Assembly: GCF_011043775.1 (NCBI RefSeq)
Contig: NZ_JAAKXY010000003.1
Coordinates: forward strand, 372,001-436,000
Reading direction: 5' to 3'
Source: Natronolimnobius sp. AArcel1
GTDB taxonomy: Archaea > Halobacteriota > Halobacteria > Halobacteriales > Natrialbaceae
Length of the DNA: 64,000 nucleotides
The notes under the pieces were generated by a model, which saw only the letters and a list, made by a program, of their open reading frames with translations, did no database searches and was not told where the DNA came from. Shown one piece after another: positions 49,964 to 60,190 of this stretch (its first letter is position 1; each line of letters opens with the position of its first letter). Both the position numbers and the translations under genes were made by a program.

Positions 49964-51490
49964 ATGACGGCTGGGCAAGCAGACACTGCAAATGAAACAC
50001 CGCCGACTCCCGCTCGAGCGGCGGCTCACTCACTCCGGTCTGCCGTCCGCGCCCGTCTCGGAATCGACCTGCGCGCCCTCGCTGCGTTCCGCATTGCACT
50101 CGGGGCAATCGTCCTCGCGGATTTACTGTTGATTCGACTGCCCGGACTGCGGACGTTCTACACTGATCAGGGAACGTTGCCTCGAGATGCGCTCGCGCAG
50201 TCGTTTCCGACGTTCGAGGCGCTGTCACTGCACGCGCTGTCGGGGTCGCTCTGGGTGCAAGGGCTGCTAATCGGAATAGCCGCAGTCGCGGCTGGCTGTT
50301 TGCTGGTGGGGTATCGAACCCGCCTCGCGACGGCAATTTCTGCGGTCTTGCTCGCGTCGGTGTTCGCGCGCAACCCGTACGTGCTCAACGGCGGCGATAC
50401 GATCATGCTCTCTGTGTTGCTGCTGGGCCTTTTCCTTCCGCTTGGGGCTCGTTGGTCGGTGGACGCCTGTCGGCGCGGAGACCGGCAAACCGAGCCTGAG
50501 AGTAGCCGCATCTGTACCGTCGCAACCGCAGTCATCCTCGTCCATTTCGTCGGCATCTACGCAGTAAATGGGATTCTCAAGTTCCGCAGTGAGGCGTGGA
50601 TGACCGGCACCGCTGTCCAGCGGATTTTCCATCTCGAGCAGTACGTTGTCCTCCTCGGTCCGTTCCTCACAGACTTCTCGGCGCTGCTCACGGCGGCAAA
50701 CTGGGCCTGGGTCGCGCTTTTAACTGTCTCACCGCTGCTGCTACTGACCACAGGGCGGCTTCGCCTCGCGCTCGCGGGCGCGTTCATCGGTGCCCAACTC
50801 GGGCTCGGCGTGACGATGCGTCTCGGCGCGTTCCCGTTCGTGATGGTCGCCATCCTGCTGTTGTATCTTCCACCGGACGTCTGGGACCGCTTCGAGGACA
50901 CACTCGAGGCACACGTTCCGGCGCGCTATCGCGCGCTCGAGTCCACACCGACGACGGCGAAACCGACGATTGCAGAGCACGTGCCAGCAACACTCCGTCG
51001 CACCGGGCGTATCGCTGTGGCCATGGCGCTCGTCTGTGGACTCGTCGCCGTGGTGGGCTGGCAGGCAATTGCGCTTGGCTTTCTCGAGACGCCGGAACCT
51101 GTTACGGCAGCAATCGACGACGATATCGAGGGCGCAAGCTGGGCGTTTTTCGCGCCGAATCCACCGGAGGGCTACTGGTGGTACGCCTGGGAGGCAGACC
51201 TCGAATCCGGCGAGACGGTTGGAACACTCACCGACGAGTCGGGTGCGATCGATCGACCACCGGACGCCGCCGACCGGGACCCGTCCGTGCTCTGGAAACG
51301 CTACGGCTCGGAACTGCGCTATGCGCCCGCATCACAGTACGAGCCATTGGCTGCGTACTATTGCGAGCAGGTGGCGGCGGACGGCGAGTCAGCCGAATCA
51401 GTGACCGTCTACAAACTCGAGCAGCCGGTCGACGCCGACGGGCCGACTGGCGACCTCGAGCATGATGCGCGTCTCGAGTATGCGTGCTAA
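49964..51490 (+). CDS. HTTM-domain membrane protein
   Basis: A 508-residue membrane protein of the HTTM (horizontally transferred transmembrane; vitamin-K gamma-carboxylase-like) group. It starts with a Pro/Ala-rich cytoplasmic stretch, then LRALAAFRIALGAIVLADLL and LPGLRTFYTDQGTLPRDAL, the typical HTTM opening, and has about ten helices. The last 140 residues (PEPVTAAIDDDIEGASWAFF and on) form an outside domain. Relatives are membrane enzymes or transporters of unknown reaction. A clear TATA box is not evident. Confidence 0.8.
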   Translation: MTAGQADTANETPPTPARAAAHSLRSAVRARLGIDLRALAAFRIALGAIVLADLLLIRLPGLRTFYTDQGTLPRDALAQSFPTFEALSLHALSGSLWVQGLLIGIAAVAAGCLLVGYRTRLATAISAVLLASVFARNPYVLNGGDTIMLSVLLLGLFLPLGARWSVDACRRGDRQTEPESSRICTVATAVILVHFVGIYAVNGILKFRSEAWMTGTAVQRIFHLEQYVVLLGPFLTDFSALLTAANWAWVALLTVSPLLLLTTGRLRLALAGAFIGAQLGLGVTMRLGAFPFVMVAILLLYLPPDVWDRFEDTLEAHVPARYRALESTPTTAKPTIAEHVPATLRRTGRIAVAMALVCGLVAVVGWQAIALGFLETPEPVTAAIDDDIEGASWAFFAPNPPEGYWWYAWEADLESGETVGTLTDESGAIDRPPDAADRDPSVLWKRYGSELRYAPASQYEPLAAYYCEQVAADGESAESVTVYKLEQPVDADGPTGDLEHDARLEYAC

Positions 51491-51543
51491 CCGTTCACAT
51501 CGCGAATCGCTAGGTCTTTTCGCCCCGGACTCGCAGTTGTGCC

Positions 51544-52353
51544 ATGAGCGAACACGACGACGCGACGCGACGGGCGACCGTCGCACTCGAGGCGGCCGAA
51601 GCGGGTGCCGAAATCGCACTCGACTCATTCCGGGGCGAGTTGGATATCGACTACAAAGACGGGAAAACGGACGTCGTCACCCAGAGCGACCGGGATGCAC
51701 AGGAGCGCGTCATCGAGATTCTCGGCGAGACGTTCCCGGACGATCCGGTCGTCGGTGAGGAAGAAGATGCACTGAAGCAGGTGCCCGCAGAGGGACCGGC
51801 CTGGATCGTCGACCCCATCGACGGCACGAACAACTACGTCGACGGCGTGCGAGCGTTTGGAACGGCCGTCGCAGCCGTCGTCGACGCCGAACCGGTCGCG
51901 GCGGCGACGGTCTGTCCGGCGCTGTCCGATACGTATCGAGTGGGTCCCGAAGGCGTGTTCCGAAACGGTGACTCGCTTGCAGTGAGTGACTGTACGGACC
52001 CGGAGGCTGCCCACGTCTGTCCGACCTTCTGGTGGAACTTCGACGACCGCGACGAGTACGCCGCCGCAACGCGCGCGCTCGTCGAACGCTTCGGCGATAT
52101 CCGGCGCTACGGCTGTGCCCAACTCGAGCTTGGCCTCCTCGCGGCGGGCGCACTCGAAGGCGTCGTCACGAACAAGCAGGCGAACCCGTGGGATACGGTC
52201 GCAGGCGTGGCCTTGATTCGGGAAGCGGGCGGCCGCGTGACCGATCTCGAGGGCGAGCGCTGGCAACACGATAGCCACGGCTTAGTGGCCTCGAACGGCG
52301 CGATTCACGAGGACGTACTCGAAGCAGCGCAGGAAATCGAATCGACAACGTAG
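51544..52353 (+). CDS. Inositol-monophosphatase-family phosphatase
   Basis: A 269-residue Mg-dependent sugar phosphatase. The metal-site motifs are GEEEDAL near residue 72, WIVDPIDGTNNYVDGV (about 88-103) and NPWDTVAGVALIREAGG near residue 218. The family hydrolyses inositol-1-phosphate, fructose-1,6-bisphosphate or NADP; the archaeal ones are often dual FBPase/IMPase, so the exact substrate is open. The ATG at 51544 follows gtcttttcg (51513-51521) by about 27 bases. Confidence 0.92.
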   Translation: MSEHDDATRRATVALEAAEAGAEIALDSFRGELDIDYKDGKTDVVTQSDRDAQERVIEILGETFPDDPVVGEEEDALKQVPAEGPAWIVDPIDGTNNYVDGVRAFGTAVAAVVDAEPVAAATVCPALSDTYRVGPEGVFRNGDSLAVSDCTDPEAAHVCPTFWWNFDDRDEYAAATRALVERFGDIRRYGCAQLELGLLAAGALEGVVTNKQANPWDTVAGVALIREAGGRVTDLEGERWQHDSHGLVASNGAIHEDVLEAAQEIESTT

Positions 52354-52410
52354 TCTCGAAAACTGCAGGAAACCGGAAACGGTAAGCAGCCACCGTTCCG
52401 CCTATCGATC

Positions 52411-53538
52411 ATGTACGAGTATATCGAGCGGTACGGCCCGGAGCGTGTCTGGGCCGCCGCCGTCCTCGTGCTCGTTGTGGGAGTAACGCTTGCAGCGGCT
52501 GCATTCCCAGATCGAGTGTACGTCGATCTCATCTGGCAGTATTACTGGGGACCGGTCGTCGCAGACGCCCATGGCTGGGGCGAAGTCGCCTGGGCTGGCG
52601 GCGAACAGATCAACGCCGCCGAGGCCGGTCCCGACGACGGACCGTTCGCCGAGCCCGGCTACACGTTTGTCTCCTATGCGGGGTACATCCCGACGCTGAT
52701 CCTCGGTGTTATCGGGATCATCTTCCTCATCAAGCGTCTCGGAATCGAGCGCTACCGTGCCGGCTTCTACGGGCTGTTCCCGTTCATGCTCTTTGGCGGA
52801 GCACTCCGCGTCGTCGAAGATGCAAACGTCGCGGCCTACCGTGCCACAGGTGATCTCGCAATCGAACTCCCGTGGTCTGGCTTCCTGATCAGCCCGCTGA
52901 TCTACTTCGTCGTCTTCATCATCGCGGCAATCGCCGTCACCGTCTCGGTCTGGCTCGAGCGCGAGGAGTACGTCTCTGGCTATGAGTACCCGCTGTTTGG
53001 GATTGGCACAGTGTTGCTCACAGTGACGGTTGGCTACCTCGGCTACCTCGCTGCCGTCCACGAGTACGCAACCTTCTACCCGTACCTGCTGTTGACGACA
53101 CTCGTCGGGGCGACGCTCTCGACGGTGATCGTCTGGTACCTAATCGTCACATTCGCGCCCGGCCTCAACCGCGGGACGCAGTTCATGGGATTCGTCGTTA
53201 TCTGGGCACACGCCGTCGACGGGGTCGCGAACGTGATTGGCCTCGATTGGGCAGTTGCGTTCGGACATGCGAACAACCTCGTTCCCAAGCATCCGGTCAA
53301 CGCGGCAATCGTCGACATTACGGGCTCGGCTCTGCCACCGGAAATCGTCGACATCACCGGTGAAGCGTGGCCGTTCCTGTTCGTCAAGCTCGCGGCTGCT
53401 GTCGTCGTCATCTGGATCTTCAACGAGGAGGTCTTCGAGGATAGCCCGCGATATGCAATCTTGCTCATGATTACCGTCGTCGCCGTCGGGCTCGGCCCCG
53501 GAACGCGGGATATGCTTCGGGCCACGTTCGGCGTCTAA
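52411..53538 (+). CDS. DUF63-family membrane protein
   Basis: A 375-residue integral membrane protein with about eight or nine helices, matching the archaeal DUF63 family: [29 protein letters not shown] near residue 50, then [17 protein letters not shown] and [14 protein letters not shown]. The function is unknown. It lies 57 bases after the phosphatase gene in the same direction, a neighbour pair seen in other haloarchaea; the link is undemonstrated. A T-run (53564-53568) follows it. Confidence 0.88.
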   Translation: MYEYIERYGPERVWAAAVLVLVVGVTLAAAAFPDRVYVDLIWQYYWGPVVADAHGWGEVAWAGGEQINAAEAGPDDGPFAEPGYTFVSYAGYIPTLILGVIGIIFLIKRLGIERYRAGFYGLFPFMLFGGALRVVEDANVAAYRATGDLAIELPWSGFLISPLIYFVVFIIAAIAVTVSVWLEREEYVSGYEYPLFGIGTVLLTVTVGYLGYLAAVHEYATFYPYLLLTTLVGATLSTVIVWYLIVTFAPGLNRGTQFMGFVVIWAHAVDGVANVIGLDWAVAFGHANNLVPKHPVNAAIVDITGSALPPEIVDITGEAWPFLFVKLAAAVVVIWIFNEEVFEDSPRYAILLMITVVAVGLGPGTRDMLRATFGV

Positions 53539-53563
53539 CTGCGACTCGAGCGATTCAACTCTC

Positions 53564-53568
53564 TTTTT
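53564..53568 (+). terminator. T-run terminator after the DUF63 gene
   Basis: A TTTTT run in ctctttttgg, about 26 bases after the stop, lies in the gap to the convergent trkH gene and is preceded by a short G/C-rich stretch. Assigned by position only. Confidence 0.4.
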
Positions 53569-53617
53569 GGCACTTGGTCGGACGACAGTTTGGTGAAACG
53601 AGCGACGAAGACGGCAC

Positions 53618-55153
53618 TCAGTCCGTCCAGTAGGCTTTTGTCAGCAACACGAGCACCGGGAAGAGTTCGAGCCGGCCAATCCACATGAGACCAATCATGA
53701 GAAGCTTTGAGGTCACCGGGAACTCACCGTAGCCACCCATCGGACCGGTGACTTCACCGAGTCCCGGTCCGATATTTCCAAGTGTCGCAATCGATGCGCT
53801 GATCACGTCCAGTAACTCGAGGTCGAGTCCGACCCGTGCGGCGTCCGCAGCGAATAGTCCAACGCCAACGAAGAAGATCACGAAGTACAACAGCGTGAAC
53901 GCGTAAATTCCACGAATTGCATCTTCATCGAGGACGTGTCCGTTCATCCGAACCGGTCGAACTGCCTCGGGATGAATCGACGTAAACATCTCACGCCGGA
54001 GTGACTTGAGGATCACCAGCCAGCGGAGGATCTTGATCCCGCCGCCGGTCGATCCCGCCGAGCCGCCGATAAACATCGCAAACAACAACAGCCCCTTCGC
54101 AGGGCCACTCCAGGCATCGAAGTCCATGTTTGCGTACCCTGTCGAGTTGATCAGCGACGCGATCTGAAACGCCGCGTATCGTGCAGACCGCTCGAGGTTG
54201 CCGCCAATCTGTCCAGTCTCAGGCGTCTCGAGAGCGGAGACAAACAGGACAACGGTCGTGATGATGGTCAGCACGGAGGTCGCTCCGAGATAGAGTCGGA
54301 ACTCGTTGTCTCGCAAGAGCGTTCGCGCATCGCCGGAGATGACGTGCCACCAGAGAACGAAGTTGACGCCCGCGGCGAACATGAACGGAATCACGAGCCA
54401 CTGCACTATCGGTGAGAACGCTTCCATGCTGCGTGCCTCCGGCGAGAACCCGCCTGTTGGAAGGGTTGTAAAGCCGTGCGCGATGGCGTTGTAGAGGTCC
54501 ATATTCGGCGCGTAGCCAAGCAGATGGAGACCGTACAGCAACGCCATGTATATCACCGTCAGCGCGAGGTAGGCGATCCAGAGCACGCGAGCGGTTTCGG
54601 CGATATGCGGCGTGAGTTTCGAGACGCCCGGTCCCGGCGTTTCAGCTTCCATCAACTGCGCCCCACCGACGGCCATCTGCGAGAGAATCGCGACTGCGAG
54701 GACAATGATCCCCATGCCGCCGAGCCACTGGGTGAGCTGGCGCCACATCATAATCGACCGCGAGTGGGTGTCGAAGGAAATGTCATCCATCACAGTCGCG
54801 CCAGTCGTCGTAAAGCCGCTCATACTCTCGAAGAGCGCATTGATGGGATGAGCGATAGCCCCATTTCCCGCGAGGATATACGGCAGTGCGCCGAAAATGG
54901 CTGCAAACAGCCAGGTCAGCGCCACGACGAGAAACGCTTCTCGAGCACCCGGGTTCGGTTCCGAATCGAGTTGCCGAAGGAGGAGACCGAATCCGGCAGT
55001 GACGGCCATCGAACTGATGAACACCCACAGATCCGCTTCACCATAGATGAGCGCAACCAGAATCGGAACGACGAACGCGAGCGAGAGCAACGCCAGTAGC
55101 GTTCCGACGAGGCTCAGCCCGGCCCGCCAGTCGACGTGTAAGTGTCGTCGCAC
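53618..55153 (-). CDS. trkH: Potassium uptake channel subunit TrkH
   Basis: A 511-residue K+ channel-like membrane protein that, gated by TrkA, brings in K+ for the salt-in osmotic strategy. It has about eleven or twelve hydrophobic segments in four MPM repeats with selectivity-filter-like phrases (SGFTTTGATV, FTTLPTGGFSPEA, NSTGYANMDF, ATLGNIGPGLG). The start is a GTG at 55153, directly after the trkA stop codon, so the two are coupled. Confidence 0.93.
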   Translation of the reverse strand: MRRHLHVDWRAGLSLVGTLLALLSLAFVVPILVALIYGEADLWVFISSMAVTAGFGLLLRQLDSEPNPGAREAFLVVALTWLFAAIFGALPYILAGNGAIAHPINALFESMSGFTTTGATVMDDISFDTHSRSIMMWRQLTQWLGGMGIIVLAVAILSQMAVGGAQLMEAETPGPGVSKLTPHIAETARVLWIAYLALTVIYMALLYGLHLLGYAPNMDLYNAIAHGFTTLPTGGFSPEARSMEAFSPIVQWLVIPFMFAAGVNFVLWWHVISGDARTLLRDNEFRLYLGATSVLTIITTVVLFVSALETPETGQIGGNLERSARYAAFQIASLINSTGYANMDFDAWSGPAKGLLLFAMFIGGSAGSTGGGIKILRWLVILKSLRREMFTSIHPEAVRPVRMNGHVLDEDAIRGIYAFTLLYFVIFFVGVGLFAADAARVGLDLELLDVISASIATLGNIGPGLGEVTGPMGGYGEFPVTSKLLMIGLMWIGRLELFPVLVLLTKAYWTD

Positions 55154-56488
55154 TCAGATCGCCTCAATGACGTCCTCGAGAACGGCTGCATCAACGAAGA
55201 CGACAATGTGGTCGCCTGGCTGAACCACGGTTCCCCCACGAGGCGTGATGAGTTTCCCTCGTCGAGAAATCGCCCCGATGACGACGCCGTCCGGAAGGTC
55301 AGTCACGGCCTCAACAATCGGCGTTCCAGCAAGCACGCTCTCGTTGTGCACTTCGAACTCGATGACCTCTGCCCGGTCGTGCTCGAGCATGGCGACTTTC
55401 TCCGTGTGGTCGGCACGCGTAAACCGAACGATCTCTTCGGCAGTTTCCTCTCGTGGGTTGATCGCCACGTCGACGCCGACGGTTTCGAACAGTTCCGCAT
55501 ACTCGAGGTTCTCGATAACGGCGACGGTTCGACCGACACCGAGTCGGCGTGCGAGCAACGACACCAACAAATTCTTCTCGTCGCCGTCGAGTGCCGAAAT
55601 GACCAGATCGGCCTCATCGATGTGCTCTCGAGCGAGAAACTCGACATCGGTCGCGTCACTCTCGAGTACCATCGTATTCGGGAGTTTCTCTGCGACCGTT
55701 CTGGCACGGTCGGAGTCTTGCTCGATGAGCCGTGGCTGGTACCCGTGTTCTTCGAACTCGCGGGCCGCCTGAAAGCCGATTTCGCTGGCACCGACGATGA
55801 CGATCTCGTTTCCGTTGTCTGCCGTCGCCGGGACGATATCTCTGGCAAACTCGGTCACGGCACTCGCACTTCCGATGACAACGACGCGATCTCCCGGTTG
55901 GAGGACGGTATCGCCAGTCGCGACGATCATCTCCTCCCCGCGGAAGACGCCGGCGAATGTCAACGAGTCGTACTGGTCGGCTTCGTGGACTGTCGACCCT
56001 GCAACCGGGCTCTCGGCGTCGATTTCGAACTCCGCCATTCGGACGAGTCCGCCGACAAACGTATCGACATCCTGTGTTGCCGGCAAGTCCGTAATCCGTG
56101 TAATCGCTCGAGCGGTCAGCAGATCCGTACAGACCATGAAGTCGACACCGAACGCCCCCTGTGAACCTTCCCAGGTCTCGAGCAGCGTTCGTTGCCTGAC
56201 GCGAGCGATCGTAAACGCGTCGCTGATCGTTTTTGCGGTTCCACAGACGACGACGTTTGCCTCGTCGTGGTCCGTACAGGCGATAACGAGGTCCGCACGG
56301 TCGACGCCTGCCTCCTCGAGTGTTTCGCGTTCGGTTCCATCGCCCTGAAGGGCAAGGACGTCGAGCGAGTAGGTGAGGTCCTCGACGAGAGTCGAGTCGC
56401 GGTCAATGACGACGACATCGTGGGCCTCCTCGAGGTTATGTGCAATTGCGCGCCCGACTTCGCCTGCCCCGACGATGACTACACGCAT
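55154..56488 (-). CDS. trkA: Potassium uptake regulator TrkA
   Basis: A 444-residue protein with two RCK units: Rossmann NAD-binding starts VVIVGAGEVGRAIAHNL (near residue 1) and IVIVGASEIGFQAAREFE (near residue 228), each followed by a TrkA-C domain. It forms a ring that gates TrkH in response to NAD(H), ATP or similar ligands. The ATG at 56488 is chosen over 56512 because the fold starts there. It lies directly before trkH (stop TGA, then GTG). Confidence 0.93.
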   Translation of the reverse strand: MRVVIVGAGEVGRAIAHNLEEAHDVVVIDRDSTLVEDLTYSLDVLALQGDGTERETLEEAGVDRADLVIACTDHDEANVVVCGTAKTISDAFTIARVRQRTLLETWEGSQGAFGVDFMVCTDLLTARAITRITDLPATQDVDTFVGGLVRMAEFEIDAESPVAGSTVHEADQYDSLTFAGVFRGEEMIVATGDTVLQPGDRVVVIGSASAVTEFARDIVPATADNGNEIVIVGASEIGFQAAREFEEHGYQPRLIEQDSDRARTVAEKLPNTMVLESDATDVEFLAREHIDEADLVISALDGDEKNLLVSLLARRLGVGRTVAVIENLEYAELFETVGVDVAINPREETAEEIVRFTRADHTEKVAMLEHDRAEVIEFEVHNESVLAGTPIVEAVTDLPDGVVIGAISRRGKLITPRGGTVVQPGDHIVVFVDAAVLEDVIEAI

Positions 56489-56542
56489 CGTTTGTTCTTC
56501 ACGGGTTGCCACCTTGTAAGTCTACAATATTTGTCCATCAAC

Positions 56543-58834
56543 TTACCCCTCTAAACGCGCGACGACGGCCTGTCGGAGCGTCCGCGGCGAACGGTGTTCG
56601 CCACGAGCCATCAACACTGTCCCGTCGCTCGCATCAACGATTCGTTCTGGAATCGTTCCGTACAGCGCCTGTGCAACGGGGCTGGTCCCCGTCGCCCCGA
56701 CACAGACCGTATCGTAGGATGCAGCCTCGCTAATCAGTCGCTCGCGGACATCTTCACCATCGCCAGCGATGATTACGCGCGGCTCGTAGTCTCCAGCCTC
56801 AAGTCCCGCGTTGTCTGCGACGGCCTCAATTGCTTGCTCGCCGATAGCCGCTGGATCGATCCCGTCGTCGTCCGGCGGGGCCTGAACGTTCAACAGCGTA
56901 AGCGTACTCTCGGGGAACGCCCGAGACAGTTCTCGAGCGCGTCGTGCAGAGAGTGGCGCGTTCGGTCCGCTGCCGGCGAGCGTGACGATGTCCCCCGGCG
57001 ATTCCGTTGGTTGTTTGACCAACGTCACGTCGCAGGGAGCCCGCTCGAGCAGCGGATCAATCGTCGACCCAAAGAGCACGTCGCGACGGCGACGTTCGCC
57101 GGCCCACCCGAGCAACGCGTGATCGGCATCCTCCTCTTCGAGAACGGACAGCAGCGTGTCGCCGGCGTCCCGACCGACGATAGCGCGAGTCCGCACACCG
57201 ACATCAAGATCCGTGGCCACGTCGCGGGCGTTCTCCAACAACGTCTGCTGATTGTCGACGCGTTCCTCCTCGAGTTCGATCTGGGCAGGTGAGGTCTGGG
57301 GCGGCACCTCGAGGACGTTGACGGCGACGATTTCGCCGGGTCGATTCTGGCTCGCAGCGCTCGCCGCGGCGTACCTGATCAGCGTTCGTTCGGTTTCGGG
57401 ATTCGAAACGGGAACGACGACACGGTAGACGTTGTTCTCGGGGATGTCGGATTCAATGGGCGCAACGGCCTCGCCGATGAGCGTCGTTGAGATAGCTCTG
57501 TCCTTCGCGTAGAACTGGTACCAGCCCGCGCCGACGAGAACGACGCCGGCGCCGATTACCTGGACCGTCAGCGTCATCTGGGTCATGACCGCCAGGCAGG
57601 CGATAAAGCCGAGGATCGGCACGATTGGGTAGAGGACAGACGGGATCCGAAAGTCGGGTTCGTACTCGTCGGGATCCGCACGCCGTAGAACGACAACGGC
57701 GACATGGACGAGTGCGTACGTAATGAGGAACATGAAACTCGCCACATCAGCGAGCGTGTCGATCGGCAGCGGACTCGCGATGAGCACGAGGATGACGACG
57801 CCTGTCGTGAGGATCGCCCGATACGGCGTCCGATACCGCTCGTGGATCTGATTGAGCCAGTTCGCCAGGATCTTGTCCCGACCCATCGCGAAGTTGACCC
57901 GGGCCGCCGAGAGGATGGACGCGTTCGCTGACGAGATTGTCGCCAGAATCGCGCCGGTGATCATAACGACCGAGCCGACGGTAGCGAACTCGACAGTGTA
58001 GTTGGCGACCGTCAGCGATCCAAACGCGCTCGCTGCCGTCGCGGCGACGTCGGCAACCGGGACGTCCGAGGCGGCCAGCTCTGGTACTGGAAGGGTTCCA
58101 GTACTTACGAGCATGACGAGCACGTAGAGGATCGTCGGCGTAACGACCGCGGCGATCATCGACAGCGGGAGGTTGCGACCGGGATTTTTGATCTCCTCGG
58201 CGCTGGTCGCGATCACTTCGAAGCCGATGAACGTGACGAAGACGGTGCCGGCAGTCGCAGCAACGACGGGCCATCCTTCACCCTCGCGGACGAACGGATC
58301 GAGCAGACTGGTGTCGATGTTCAGAAGCCCGATGAGGATGAACGCGAGAATGAGCCCGACGAGGACGATCACGATAACGTTCTGGAGCGATCCCGTCTCC
58401 TTGACTCCGCGGTAGTTGATGGCGACAAGCAGCGACGCCATCACCAGTCCAGCGAGCACGACCGCGAGCGCGTCCGAAGGCTGGTCCAGCAGGTATTGGC
58501 CGAATCCGAGCATGTAGAACGCCGTTGCGAACATCAGGCCAGCCCACATACCCCAGCCGACGATCGTTCCGAAGAAACTGCCCAGTGCGTGGTTGATGTA
58601 ATAATAACTGCCGCCGGCTCGAGGCATTCCTGTCGCCAGCTCCGACAACGAGAGCGCCGCAAGCAGGGCAACGACGCCGCCGATCATGAACGAAACCATA
58701 CTCGCCGGGCCGGCGCTCTCGGCGACGATACCCGGAAGCACAAAGATTCCCGCCCCGATCATCGTTCCCAGCCCGAGCGTGTACGCCTCGAGAAAACCAA
58801 GGTCTCGAGCGAGTTCCTGATCAGACACGTTCAC
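56543..58834 (-). CDS. Amino-acid permease (APC) fused to universal-stress domains, copy 1
   Basis: A 763-residue fusion. Residues about 1-450 are an APC-family amino-acid/polyamine permease with twelve helices: LGLGTMIGAGIFVLPG near the start and GFEVIATSAEEIKNPGRNLP in helix 6. Residues about 480-763 are two universal-stress-protein (USP) units (YRVVVPVSNPETERTL and on; the second ends VCVGATGTSPVAQALYGTI). USP domains bind ATP and probably tune transport to energy or stress. The substrate is unknown. It is paralogous to the gene at 60191-62536 across both parts. Confidence 0.92.
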   Translation of the reverse strand: MNVSDQELARDLGFLEAYTLGLGTMIGAGIFVLPGIVAESAGPASMVSFMIGGVVALLAALSLSELATGMPRAGGSYYYINHALGSFFGTIVGWGMWAGLMFATAFYMLGFGQYLLDQPSDALAVVLAGLVMASLLVAINYRGVKETGSLQNVIVIVLVGLILAFILIGLLNIDTSLLDPFVREGEGWPVVAATAGTVFVTFIGFEVIATSAEEIKNPGRNLPLSMIAAVVTPTILYVLVMLVSTGTLPVPELAASDVPVADVAATAASAFGSLTVANYTVEFATVGSVVMITGAILATISSANASILSAARVNFAMGRDKILANWLNQIHERYRTPYRAILTTGVVILVLIASPLPIDTLADVASFMFLITYALVHVAVVVLRRADPDEYEPDFRIPSVLYPIVPILGFIACLAVMTQMTLTVQVIGAGVVLVGAGWYQFYAKDRAISTTLIGEAVAPIESDIPENNVYRVVVPVSNPETERTLIRYAAASAASQNRPGEIVAVNVLEVPPQTSPAQIELEEERVDNQQTLLENARDVATDLDVGVRTRAIVGRDAGDTLLSVLEEEDADHALLGWAGERRRRDVLFGSTIDPLLERAPCDVTLVKQPTESPGDIVTLAGSGPNAPLSARRARELSRAFPESTLTLLNVQAPPDDDGIDPAAIGEQAIEAVADNAGLEAGDYEPRVIIAGDGEDVRERLISEAASYDTVCVGATGTSPVAQALYGTIPERIVDASDGTVLMARGEHRSPRTLRQAVVARLEG

Positions 58835-59207
58835 TCACCCCAGGACAAGGGATCGAACAGAACCGTAAATAACACGATTCTAATTTCGATTTCGAAAGAG
58901 CGTTCATATACTCTCTTACTGACCTAGGCTCTAATTTAAATCTGTTGACTCTCATGTGAGAGAGTCGAATCGTTCGTACGCTTGCTCTAACTGGCGCTCC
59001 TCCACTGGCTGCTATCGATCTTTCCATAGGGTTTCAAAATTCATCTCAACTATATTTTTTGATTTCGAAATTTGCAAACCTATTTATTGCATTATCCCAT
59101 ATACTATCATATGGACTATAATAACTTCGGCAAGGAGCATCGAATCGAACAATCCGTACTACCTCGAGCACCGAACCGTTCGCAAACGGAGCAGACTGGG
59201 TGATTGG
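58835..59207. promoter_or_regulatory. A/T-rich divergent promoter region between permease and USP genes
   Basis: This 373-bp spacer is strikingly A/T-rich in its right part (about 59030-59130, with ctatattttttgatttcg and cctatttattgcat). An inverted repeat GACTCTC/GAGAGTC (58947-58966) lies in the middle, with tactctc near 58908-58915. The permease gene has gttatttacgg (about 58863-58873, minus) about 35 bases upstream. No gene is recognised here. Confidence 0.5.
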
Positions 59208-59657
59208 ATGCCCGCTTCGCTGCTCCACCGAGTGATCGTCCCAGTCGCAAACGAAGACGACGCCCGCGCTACCTGCGGCGCGATCTGTTCGCACTTTGAC
59301 GACGACGCGACAACGCTCTACGTCGTCCACATCATTGAGAAGGGCAGCGGTGCACCCGACAAGGCACCGCTCGAGGCGCGGCAAGAGCAGGCCCAGCAAA
59401 TCTTCGCAATCGCCGAAGACACATTCGAAGAAACTGAGTACGACCTGGTGACTGACCTTCGCTACGCGACGAACATCACTGACGAAATCATCGCCGCCGT
59501 CGAGGAACGGGATGCGACGGCGATCACGTTCATCCCGCGGCCAAGCGGGACCTTCACGCGGCTCTTGACCGGAAACAAGACGAAGAAACTCGTCTCAACG
59601 AACAGCGTTCCGGTCATCGTGCTCCCGCGACCGACCGACCAGTCTAATACGACTTAA
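59208..59657 (+). CDS. Universal stress protein (single domain)
   Basis: A 149-residue USP: SLLHRVIVPVANEDDARATC near the start and the ATP-binding tail (ITFIPRPSGTFTRLLTGNKTKKLVSTNSVPVIVLP). It resembles the USP units fused to the flanking permeases, so it could be a free partner. The ATG at 59208 is chosen; the upstream extension from 58956 reads as non-family sequence. The function is inferred as stress or nucleotide sensing. Confidence 0.88.
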   Translation: MPASLLHRVIVPVANEDDARATCGAICSHFDDDATTLYVVHIIEKGSGAPDKAPLEARQEQAQQIFAIAEDTFEETEYDLVTDLRYATNITDEIIAAVEERDATAITFIPRPSGTFTRLLTGNKTKKLVSTNSVPVIVLPRPTDQSNTT

Positions 59658-60190
59658 CATTAAACACCTAGAAAGCGTTATCGAGGTCTTCTTCCTCGAC
59701 AACCCCGAGAGATTGGTCCTTCCGTGAATGGTGTACTCAACGGATTGGGATCGCCCCGGAAGCCGTTCTCCACGTCACGATAGCAGCCACGGATCTCTTG
59801 CCCTCTCGCTGTTTGCTGTTCCGATAGGCCACGAGACACTCGAGGTAGAACCACCGAGTGTGGTGGTGAGTTGGTGATCAATCTCGGCCCAGCATCTGAA
59901 ATCCGGGAGGATGACATCTTTATCATCTCGGGAAGCGGCGATGCGACTAAACGGTTCCTCGAATTCGTTCACTAACACCGACAGGAACCAATCCTATCTC
60001 CTACACCAGACATTCGAATTGAAACCTGTCGTGGAGAAGAATACTCTCTCGAGCGATAAACAAACCAGTTAAGGGGGAGGTCCCGTTTCGGTTTGATATA
60101 CAGACCGAACCGTGAGTCAATCGTCTACCATATTAGTATGAAAGGGACACAAGTGTCAGTAATAGGTCAGCAGACGGGATGGAGAACAGT
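59658..60190. other. Intergenic region with a gene remnant
   Basis: It contains the TrkA-C-like remnant at 59845-59975. The rest shows no intact gene. The permease promoter should lie near 60130-60165 (accatattagtatg) at the right end; ggag eight to ten bases before the ATG at 60191 could be a ribosome-binding site. Confidence 0.5.
59845..59975 (+). pseudogene. Remnant of a TrkA-C domain gene
   Basis: In one frame the end of this stretch reads GELVINLGPASEIREDDIFI, then ISGSGDATKRFLEFVH and a stop (59973-59975). This matches the C-terminal half of TrkA-C/RCK regulatory domains, as found at the end of some permeases or antiporters. No start or upstream coding sequence in frame is convincing, so this is most likely a decayed end of a lost transporter gene. 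Confidence 0.55.
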
